Source: Clostridium lentum
Lineage (GTDB): Bacteria; Bacillota; Clostridia; Clostridiales; Clostridiaceae
Direction: 5' to 3'
Assembly: GCF_014287815.1 (NCBI RefSeq)
Contig: NZ_JACOOQ010000013.1
Span: 1-64,000, forward strand
DNA: 64,000 bases
Position 1 is the stretch's first letter. Every line of letters starts with the position of its first letter. A model generated the notes under the pieces. It ran no database searches. It was not told the origin of the DNA and worked only from the letters and a program-made list of their open reading frames with translations. Shown piece after piece: positions 57,547-64,000 of the stretch. The position numbers and the translations under genes are program-made.

Positions 57547-58848
57547 TTAATTATTTAGAATACCTAACTCCTTAAATATTGTAACTCCTTGATTTAAATA
57601 TTCAGCTGCTTGGCCATCTTTTTTTAGATCTATATATAATTTACCAATAATTATAGCAACTTCTGCTGCTCTCTTCTCTAGTCCATTGTTTTTTGCTAGA
57701 TTAAATGTATCTATTAGTATATTCTCTGCTTGCTTGTACATTTCTCTAATCATATAAATTCTATACCATAAAAGATTGTATTCAACTAATTGATGAATAC
57801 TACTTTCATTCATTAAGCTACGTATTTCATCTAGAACCTCTTCACATTTATCTAAATCTTTAAGCTTAATATAATTTTCGCAAATATTAATAAGCGTTTC
57901 AATAATGCTTCCATCTTTACTCTTTAATCTTATTTCCTTAGCTATTTCAAAATGTTTAAATGATTCTTCTAAATTATCAAATTCATAGAATAACTTCCCT
58001 AAATTATTTTCTATATTTGATATACTCTTTTCTTGCTGTAATTCCTTGTAAACTTCCAGTGTCTTTTGAGAATATTTTATGGCATTAACTAAATCGCCTT
58101 TCTTATTATAGTCTTCTGATAATAATAATAATGCTTTTGCATACTCTTCTCTATTATGTATCTGTTGGAACTTCTGCTTAGCTAGGAAAGAATAATTTAT
58201 TGATTGCGAAATATTTTCTACCTTATAATAGGCATCTGCCATTTGATAATATATTTCTCCAAGTAAAAAATCATTTCCTATATTATTATCAATATATACT
58301 TTTTCAGCTTGACGTAAATAGCTAGTTGCTGAATGGAATGCTTTTAGCTTCAATGTTATCTTTCCTAAATTCAAGAATGTCTTAATAACCTCTTCATAAT
58401 TATTATTCTTTATAAATATAACATTAGCTGATAGGTAAAATTGTTGAGCTAGAACTAATTCATTTTTACTCATACATATATTAGCTCTCAAGAATAATTT
58501 CTTAGCTTTTCTATATTCTAAATGAAACTTTTCATCATAATACAAAGCATTTTCTATATATTTTTCTGCTGTTATATATCCACCATTTAATATATATGAT
58601 TCTGCAATCTGTTCGTAATAAATACTTATTTTTTCAGCTTGTGTTTCCTCTGACTCCATTAGATATTCCACAGATGTATTAAGAGCTCCAGCTAAGTACT
58701 CCAATAAATCCATTGACGGATTAGATTTTCCAGACTCAACTAAACTTATTTGCCCAGGTGTTATTCTATCACCTGCTAAGTCTTTCAATGTCATATTTAA
58801 TTCTTTTCTTATTCTTTTGATTTTTTCGCCTAATGATAGAATTTCCAT
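57547..58848 (-). CDS. HTH (XRE) regulator with TPR repeats, first of a tandem pair
   Basis: The 433-residue protein has an N-terminal helix-turn-helix (ILSLGEKIKRIRKELNMTL, with ITPGQISLVESGKSNPS as the recognition region) and about nine TPR-like helical repeats. The start is the ATG giving MEILSLGEK, matching its paralog; four extra codons from an earlier ATG lack a Shine-Dalgarno. It lies 17 bases upstream of the second paralog in one operon. Regulation of competence, sporulation or virulence by such proteins is known elsewhere; here the target is unknown. Confidence 0.82.
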   Translation of the reverse strand: MEILSLGEKIKRIRKELNMTLKDLAGDRITPGQISLVESGKSNPSMDLLEYLAGALNTSVEYLMESEETQAEKISIYYEQIAESYILNGGYITAEKYIENALYYDEKFHLEYRKAKKLFLRANICMSKNELVLAQQFYLSANVIFIKNNNYEEVIKTFLNLGKITLKLKAFHSATSYLRQAEKVYIDNNIGNDFLLGEIYYQMADAYYKVENISQSINYSFLAKQKFQQIHNREEYAKALLLLSEDYNKKGDLVNAIKYSQKTLEVYKELQQEKSISNIENNLGKLFYEFDNLEESFKHFEIAKEIRLKSKDGSIIETLINICENYIKLKDLDKCEEVLDEIRSLMNESSIHQLVEYNLLWYRIYMIREMYKQAENILIDTFNLAKNNGLEKRAAEVAIIIGKLYIDLKKDGQAAEYLNQGVTIFKELGILNN

Positions 58849-58911
58849 GTAATTATTCATCCTTTACAGTAAATTTATATAAATATATACCAATTTTCCC
58901 TATATATATTA

Positions 58912-58920
58912 ATTATATCA
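58912..58920 (-). promoter_or_regulatory. Extended -10 promoter element of the HTH-TPR operon
   Basis: On the minus strand TGATATAAT is an extended -10 (TGnTATAAT), about 65 bases before the start; a -35 box is not obvious. Confidence 0.5.
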
Positions 58921-58975
58921 TAAATTTATCCAAATATATATTTTTTTTTACTTATTCTAATATAAATACGATATT

Positions 58976-59050
58976 AAAAACTGCTACATTTTTTGAGGGC
59001 ACTGAAAAACATTAAATTTTTCAGTGCCCTCTATTTTTATAGCAGTTTTT
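58976..59050. terminator. Nested double hairpin, bidirectional terminator or small palindromic element
   Basis: An inner perfect 15-bp stem (58995-59009 with 59017-59031) sits inside outer arms AAAAACTGCTA (58976-58986) and TAGCAGTTTTT (59040-59050), also perfect over 11 bp. Both strands end in a T run. It follows the YtxH-like gene. Confidence 0.8.
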
Positions 59051-59077
59051 TTATTAAAATAAATATAGTTATAAAAC

Positions 59078-59248
59078 TCACTTCATATAACACATAATAT
59101 TGTCATATGTATCATTAGCCATACATCTAGCTCTTTTCTTAGCTCTCTTTATGTTTCTTTGTGTTTTTCTATCGAATTCTGGAAACATCACAATTCCCAT
59201 AACAGTTCCAATGGCTAATCCCAACATCATTGATTTAACTATTTTCAT
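59078..59248 (-). CDS. YtxH-like small membrane protein (56 residues)
   Basis: The frame begins MKIVKSMMLGLAIGTVMGIV, one membrane helix with small residues, then FPEFDRKTQRN, a strongly basic stretch (KRAKKRARCM) and a short C-terminus ending CYMK. Short proteins of this layout belong to the YtxH-like stress/envelope group, a family of unknown role. The ATG at 59248 has GAGGTG 8 bases upstream, and a strong hairpin follows. Two cysteines lie in the C-terminal third. Confidence 0.75.
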   Translation of the reverse strand: MKIVKSMMLGLAIGTVMGIVMFPEFDRKTQRNIKRAKKRARCMANDTYDNIMCYMK

Positions 59249-59330
59249 TATTAACACCTCACTTATTTCACCATAAATATTATATGTAAAATAAGTAAGA
59301 TCTAATCAGCAAGTTAAAATGTAATTTTTT

Positions 59331-60245
59331 CTATTTCTTTAATGTATATTGAAGAAGATATTCAATAAAATCTTCTTTCTTTTCTTCACTTAATTTAGAT
59401 ATTTCATTCATAATTCTATCTTTATTTTCAGCATATTCTTTCATTAGAACTTCAAAACTTTCTTCTTCAGCTTCTTCTTTTCTTTCATCACCAACCACTA
59501 TAATATTTTCACTATATTTAGTAATTAATTTAGAAAGCTTTTCTTTTACTTCTTCACTTACCACTTTAATTTCATTACTACTTAGCCATTTTTCTACAAT
59601 TTTATCAGAAGCTATTCTCAGCTTTTCCTTACATATCTCATCTGCTAGTTCATTAAACAAATCTCCAGTATGGCTATCTACCTTTACAAATATGATTTCC
59701 ATACCGCTATTTATGAAGTTTTGCATCTTTTCATAATATATTTTTGATGATTCTTCTTTCCTTTCCCAGAACCCTGTTGCATGATAGCATATGCCTATAT
59801 AATCATGGAAAATAACAACTTTTTTCTCATGATTTTTCTTGGCATACTCTACACCTCTAACAGTAGCATCTAATTCTCCTGCTATCTGCCTTATATTTCT
59901 ACTAGAATCATTAATTCCAATGCCTCCATCAATATATTCTATGATATTATTCTTCATGGCAACAAGACCATATGAGTATTGCTTCGTAGCTATATTATAA
60001 CTTCCATCCACATATATATGCAAACAGTCCATAGGATAGTTATTATCTTCTTTCTTTAATACATCATTGGAATTATATAGGAATTCATTGGCATCTACCA
60101 TACTTTCAAAACTTTTATATTTTGCTCCTTTAACACCTTTAACATACTTTAAACATTCAGTCCATGTATTAACTACAATATTTTCTACTTTTTTATTATT
60201 TGTTGAATCAAAACCTTCTTTTATTGCATATACTTTTTTTGCCAT
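59331..60245 (-). CDS. Viroplasmin-domain ribonuclease H (RNase H1-like)
   Basis: The 304-residue protein has an N-terminal caulimovirus viroplasmin/RNase H1 hybrid-binding domain (KKVYAIKEGFDSTNNK through SFESMVDANEFL, residues 2-58) and a type 1 RNase H domain with the catalytic carboxylates in HIYVDGSYN, AGELDATVRG, IFHDYIGI and a final D in HTGDLFNELAD. It cuts the RNA strand of RNA-DNA hybrids. A helical C-terminal extension (about 235-304) of unknown role follows. The start is the second ATG, which has the better spacing to GGGAG. Confidence 0.9.
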   Translation of the reverse strand: MAKKVYAIKEGFDSTNNKKVENIVVNTWTECLKYVKGVKGAKYKSFESMVDANEFLYNSNDVLKKEDNNYPMDCLHIYVDGSYNIATKQYSYGLVAMKNNIIEYIDGGIGINDSSRNIRQIAGELDATVRGVEYAKKNHEKKVVIFHDYIGICYHATGFWERKEESSKIYYEKMQNFINSGMEIIFVKVDSHTGDLFNELADEICKEKLRIASDKIVEKWLSSNEIKVVSEEVKEKLSKLITKYSENIIVVGDERKEEAEEESFEVLMKEYAENKDRIMNEISKLSEEKKEDFIEYLLQYTLKK

Positions 60246-60272
60246 CAACATCTGCTCCCTTAATTATCATCT

Positions 60273-61229
60273 TTATATTGAAACTATTTCATCTATTATA
60301 CCATAGATAGTTTCTACATTTTTCGCACCAGTAAAATCTGTAACATATTGTGCAGCAGTTTTTAATACTATCACTATATTATTTTTTCCACCCCAATTTT
60401 CCAAGATTACTTTTGCTGGAACATCTTCAATTATCTTATTTAAGGCAAAAAAAGCCATAGCAATATCATCAATCTTTCCAATGAAAGGAATCTTATCCGG
60501 TATTATATCACTTGGTACTGCCATATAGCATATCACTGAAGATATAATTACCTTTGTCTTAATAGGCACTCTCTTATCCTTCAAAAGCCTATAAATCAAT
60601 GCTATAATATCAGGTATTATAAGTATATAATCACTATATTTCTTAATCTTTATAGGCATTTTTTCCTTAACTTTTTCCCTTCCTACAGTATAGCAATCTT
60701 TTACTTTTTTAATTTCTTCTTCTTGGTAAACATCATTTTTTACACTTCTATCTATAAGCTGTACATCTTTCTTAATCAATCCTGCTGTAGAAACTTGTAC
60801 ATTACTTACTTCCACATTTACACATCCTAAATAGCAAAAAATATTTTCTATATCAAAATCCACATATGACACATCTTTTAATACATACTTATACTCTATT
60901 TCAACTTTCCCTTTATTATAAGTGATGCCCTTTTCCTTAAAAGATTTTAAAAGATACTTTATAGCCATATTTTTAATAAATTTTAAAATTCCAATATTTA
61001 ATACTTTTATTTTTGTTATCTCTATTTTTATTATGTTATTTTCATAAGATTCAAATTTTAAATTTACTAAAAAATCAATATTAAATCCTTTATTAAGCCT
61101 TCCTGTAATATTTATTCCATCACTTATTTCAATATTTTTTACTTCAAGCCCTTCAACAGATACAAATTCACTATAAATACTTAATAAATCTTCTCCTGTT
61201 AAATTCACTTTTATTTTTGTAATATTCAT
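60273..61229 (-). CDS. Protein with C-terminal YkvA/DUF1232 domain
   Basis: The 318-residue product has an unrecognised N-terminal half with beta-rich patterns (about 1-160) and a C-terminal YkvA (DUF1232) domain: PIKTKVIISSVICYMAVPSD then IIPDKIPFIGKIDDIAMAF, a two-helix membrane-associated unit with a conserved PSDIIPD motif. The start is taken at the ATG 12 codons inside the longest frame, which has GGGGG upstream, unlike the earlier GTG. Function unknown; YkvA proteins are membrane-linked. Confidence 0.7.
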   Translation of the reverse strand: MNITKIKVNLTGEDLLSIYSEFVSVEGLEVKNIEISDGINITGRLNKGFNIDFLVNLKFESYENNIIKIEITKIKVLNIGILKFIKNMAIKYLLKSFKEKGITYNKGKVEIEYKYVLKDVSYVDFDIENIFCYLGCVNVEVSNVQVSTAGLIKKDVQLIDRSVKNDVYQEEEIKKVKDCYTVGREKVKEKMPIKIKKYSDYILIIPDIIALIYRLLKDKRVPIKTKVIISSVICYMAVPSDIIPDKIPFIGKIDDIAMAFFALNKIIEDVPAKVILENWGGKNNIVIVLKTAAQYVTDFTGAKNVETIYGIIDEIVSI

Positions 61230-61440
61230 TCCTTCAATCCCCCGAATATAGTTATAATTTTCCACTTACCGAAACATATATAAAAAGTATACTTCATTTA
61301 AATAAATTTTTAAAGTTACTTCTAACCTCTAAACCTTTTCCAGTAATTTCATTGGTAAATAATATGTCTTTTATTAGACTTTTTATTTCTTAAGTCTATA
61401 ATAAAATTAATTTAAGGTTATTTACAAAGGAGGACTATCA

Positions 61441-63192
61441 TTGAAAAATAATAAATTTAAGATAATTTTAATCCCAATAATCACCGCTGTACTCTCTTTA
61501 ATAGTGTTGGGCTTTTCCTCTTTATATCCCAAAACTAAAAATAGTAAAACTTATTCTAATTTTCTTGAAGATTTAAATAACGAGGAAATTTCACAGGTAT
61601 CCTTTAATTCATCATCAAAGATTTTAGTTACTTTAAAAGATGGATACACTTACCTAACAGATAATCCTAATTCTGAAAATTTTAAAGAAAATTTACTACT
61701 TAATAATATAGATGTTGTAGAAGAACCTGTTGTTCCTCTTAGCAAAACTATACCAGCAACTATTTTGATAATATCAATTTTCACCATAGTGTTTCTTAAA
61801 GTCAACAAAGGCTTTACGTCAAAATCATCCTTTGGTGAGTTAAATCTACAGGATTTTAGCAATAAAGATTTAAATAGCTATGACTTTAGTAAAGTAGCAG
61901 GAAATGCTGAAGCTAAAGAAAGTTTAAATGATATCGTAGACTTTTTGAAAACACCTGAAAAATATAGCTCTTATGGAGCAAAAATGCCTAAAGGAATTAT
62001 TCTCTATGGCCCTCCTGGTACAGGGAAAACGCTTTTAGCAAAAGCTGTAGCTGGTGAAGCTGGTGTACCATTTTATGCTTTAAGCGGCTCAGACTTTATA
62101 CAAGTTTATGCTGGTGTAGGAGCCAGTAGAATAAGAAGCCTATTTAAAAAAGCTAAATCTCATGGAAAAGCTGTTATTTTTATCGACGAAATCGATGCTA
62201 TAGGTAAAACAAGATCTGGTGGAAATGCTTCTTCTACAGGTAATGATGAACGTGATCAGACTTTAAATGCACTACTTACTGAAATGTCAGGTTTTAATGA
62301 TTCTGATGGAATAATTGTAATAGCTGCTACCAATAGGTTAGACACTTTAGATTCTGCTTTATTAAGACCTGGACGTTTTGATAGGCATGTGGAGGTATCA
62401 CTTCCTGATTTGAAAGCACGTGAACAAATATTAAAGCTTTACCTAAAAAATAAACCTCATGAAACAATAAATATAGAAAGCCTAGCTAAGAAAACAGCTT
62501 ATTTTTCTGGTGCCAAACTAGAAAGTTTAATAAACGAAGCTGCCATTCTAGCTGCTAAACGAAATAAAGGCTCCATTACTTCTAATGAAATAAATGATGC
62601 TTTCTCCCTTGTACTAGCTGGAGCTAACAAGAAAGAACGTTCACATTTGAAGAAGGAAGATTTATTATTAACAGCATATCATGAAGCAGGTCATGCACTA
62701 GTATCGTTAATTGTACTACCTGAAGAAACTATCTCAAAGATAAGTATAATCCCTACTACTAAAGGTGCTGGTGGCTATACAATCACCATTCCTCAAGATA
62801 GCAGCTATCAACGAATTAATTATTTAAAATCAAAAATCATGGTTCTTTTAGGTGGTAGAGCTTCTGAGGAACTTATTTTTAATAAAAGTCAGATTTCAAC
62901 TGGTGCTCAAGGAGATTTAGGGCAAGTAACTGATATTGCCATTGCTATGATTGCTGAATATGGTATGGGTGAAAGTTTAGGGCTATTAAAAATATCCAAC
63001 CTAGGTAATCTTACATCAGGCTATGGTAATATAATTGTGGAAGAAGCAAAACTTCTTATAAATAATTTATATAAGGAGACTATAGATTTATTAAATAATA
63101 ATAAATCATCTCTTGATAAGCTAGCTCTTCTACTTTTAGAAAATGAAACTCTTCATGAAGAAGAAATTGAAAACTTTAAGAATACTATTTAA
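61441..63192 (+). CDS. ftsH: FtsH-type membrane AAA+ metalloprotease
   Basis: The 583-residue protein has two N-terminal membrane helices (about 8-28 and 103-120) around a short outside loop, an AAA+ domain with Walker A GPPGTGKT (190-197) and Walker B VIFIDEIDAIG, the second-region-of-homology arginine segment and the zinc site HEAGH. It extracts and degrades membrane and short-lived proteins. The start is TTG at 61441 with AAAGGAGG upstream. It is shorter than housekeeping FtsH (about 610-640) and stands alone, so it may be a second copy. Confidence 0.92.
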   Translation: MKNNKFKIILIPIITAVLSLIVLGFSSLYPKTKNSKTYSNFLEDLNNEEISQVSFNSSSKILVTLKDGYTYLTDNPNSENFKENLLLNNIDVVEEPVVPLSKTIPATILIISIFTIVFLKVNKGFTSKSSFGELNLQDFSNKDLNSYDFSKVAGNAEAKESLNDIVDFLKTPEKYSSYGAKMPKGIILYGPPGTGKTLLAKAVAGEAGVPFYALSGSDFIQVYAGVGASRIRSLFKKAKSHGKAVIFIDEIDAIGKTRSGGNASSTGNDERDQTLNALLTEMSGFNDSDGIIVIAATNRLDTLDSALLRPGRFDRHVEVSLPDLKAREQILKLYLKNKPHETINIESLAKKTAYFSGAKLESLINEAAILAAKRNKGSITSNEINDAFSLVLAGANKKERSHLKKEDLLLTAYHEAGHALVSLIVLPEETISKISIIPTTKGAGGYTITIPQDSSYQRINYLKSKIMVLLGGRASEELIFNKSQISTGAQGDLGQVTDIAIAMIAEYGMGESLGLLKISNLGNLTSGYGNIIVEEAKLLINNLYKETIDLLNNNKSSLDKLALLLLENETLHEEEIENFKNTI

Positions 63193-63216
63193 AAGGAATT
63201 CCTCCAGGAATTCCTT
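63193..63216. terminator. Palindromic terminator between convergent ftsH and amidase-like genes
   Basis: AAGGAATTCCT (63193-63203) pairs with AGGAATTCCTT (63206-63216). The unit, with the following CATTAATTTTC, resembles the intergenic repeats at 49918-50027. Confidence 0.75.
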
Positions 63217-63233
63217 CATTAATTTTCTATTAT

Positions 63234-63917
63234 TTAATTTCCTTCATAGGGTACTACATAAGCATCTTTTACACCATCTTCATTAAGTTGTAAAACTTTA
63301 TCCATTGCTGAATCATAATCCTTATAATATCCTACACATACTCTATAGGCTCTTTTCTGCATTTTTTTAGGAACCATTCTTTCACTGCTTAAAAGCACCT
63401 TATCCTTATATGCTAAGCATGCTTTAGCCACCATATAACCATATTTTTTACTATCAAAATTCTCCATAACTTTAATATTGCTAATGTACTCACCATAAAC
63501 AATTACTGCATTGCAATTAATATCCTTATATAAATTACTTTCATTTATTACTCCACAATCTGCTGTATTTAACTCACTTTGTATTTCACACTTTATAAGT
63601 TGTGCTAAATATTCCATATCACCTGTTCTATTTACATAAGCTACTTTTACACCTTTTATGTTTATATCATCACTACTGTTCATGCGAAAAATAACTAATA
63701 TTTCTATTTCACTATCTTTTATTATACCCTTTCTCTTACTGGCACTTATATACTCATCCATTTCCCTTGTAATTATAGTTTTTTCCCCATTTCTCTCCAA
63801 ATGCCTTTGAGCCTCTAATACTGCTTCTAATGCAATAGTACTCTCCCTTTCGCCATATGCTCCTATGTGTCCTATTTCAGCTCCTCCACCAAATGGATAT
63901 AATCCCCATAATGACAT
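63234..63917 (-). CDS. Amidase_3-like protein with a SPOR domain, probably catalytically dead
   Basis: The 227-residue protein has the layout of N-acetylmuramoyl-L-alanine amidase type 3 (GAYGERESTIALEAV, KTIITREMDEYISASKRK) followed by a C-terminal SPOR-like repeat (YRVCVGYYKDYDSAMDKVLQL, residues about 190-215). The zinc ligands are lost: the usual GHGG is PFGG (H replaced by F9) and the usual S-I-H-x-N is FRMN (residues 77-80). It has no signal peptide. It may bind peptidoglycan or regulate a wall enzyme without cutting. Start supported by AAGGAGAT. Confidence 0.72.
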   Translation of the reverse strand: MSLWGLYPFGGGAEIGHIGAYGERESTIALEAVLEAQRHLERNGEKTIITREMDEYISASKRKGIIKDSEIEILVIFRMNSSDDINIKGVKVAYVNRTGDMEYLAQLIKCEIQSELNTADCGVINESNLYKDINCNAVIVYGEYISNIKVMENFDSKKYGYMVAKACLAYKDKVLLSSERMVPKKMQKRAYRVCVGYYKDYDSAMDKVLQLNEDGVKDAYVVPYEGN

Positions 63918-63946
63918 AACTTTATCTCCTTATACAAAAAAATCTC

Positions 63947-63952
63947 ATTATA
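63947..63952 (-). promoter_or_regulatory. Candidate -10 box of the amidase-like gene
   Basis: On the minus strand TATAAT about 30 bases before the start; no clear -35 is seen. Confidence 0.4.
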
Positions 63953-64000
63953 CTATATTTTATTTTATATAATCTTGTGTCATTTTAGCTAAGAAAATAT

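Noticed and set aside
58833..59015. Plus-strand frame across the HTH-TPR promoter
   Set aside because: It covers the divergent promoter and a terminator hairpin and lacks a Shine-Dalgarno.

Overview
The window looks like a chromosomal segment of a spore-forming, strongly AT-rich Firmicute of the genus Clostridium or a close relative. The support is an alpha/beta-type small acid-soluble spore protein, SpoVB-like flippases, the tandem LonB-LonA order beside clpX-clpP-tig, a bacterial V-type (Ntp) ATPase operon, frequent TTG/GTG starts and purine-rich Shine-Dalgarno sequences. This is inference from gene content; no database search was possible.

Layout. 1-144: start of an IS607-type serine recombinase cut by the window edge. 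364-9016: nine-gene V-ATPase operon (minus strand) with promoter and terminator; the K subunit carries the full Na+ ligand set known from Enterococcus hirae. 9080-14272: a doubtful short ORF, a methyltransferase-like protein, a membrane-tethered beta-propeller, uppP, a SpoVB-like flippase and a SASP gene with overlapping inverted repeats in its leader. 14276-18418: a carbohydrate or glycerol-3-phosphate type ABC importer. 18484-27000: flippase, RluA pseudouridine synthase, M20 amidohydrolase, FtsA-like protein and a UvrD/PcrA-type helicase. 27174-29436: small unknowns, a PerR-type Fur regulator and a membrane-anchored protein. 29443-31022: a cluster of low-complexity and cysteine-rich proteins ending in a possible 37-residue gene; this is the best candidate here for an undescribed system. 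31168-39425: engB, lonA, lonB, clpX, clpP, tig, a protein quality-control block. 39452-42875: membrane-anchored unknowns, a 7-Cys peptide, a TcaA-like protein and an ECF S component. 42983-48345: an alpha-glucoside operon (LacI regulator, GH13 glucosidase, PTS EIICB, an exonuclease/phosphatase-fold protein) with two identical operators around the promoter. 48443-48868: four tRNA genes (Arg, His, Gln, Lys in transcription order) with a consensus promoter and a strong terminator. 48952-50143: an HTH/DUF2975 pair and a repeat-rich intergenic region. 50144-63917: MFS transporter, clpB under a perfect CtsR box, an AraC regulator with a GH39-like tail, two tandem HTH-TPR regulators, a 56-residue YtxH-like gene, RNase H with viroplasmin domain, a YkvA-domain protein, an FtsH-type protease and a probable dead amidase with a SPOR domain.

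Most of the window is ordinary core chromosome. Accessory-looking material is limited to the recombinase at the left edge, the cysteine-rich cluster, the HTH/DUF2975 pair with its flanking repeats, and the dispersed palindromic intergenic repeats. Several starts were moved inward from the longest ORF because a Shine-Dalgarno, a promoter or a known family length fixes them: atpF/ntpG, the ABC binding protein and one permease, the 74-residue Cys protein, perR, engB, lonA, lonB, the PTS gene, both HTH-TPR genes, RNase H and the YkvA protein.
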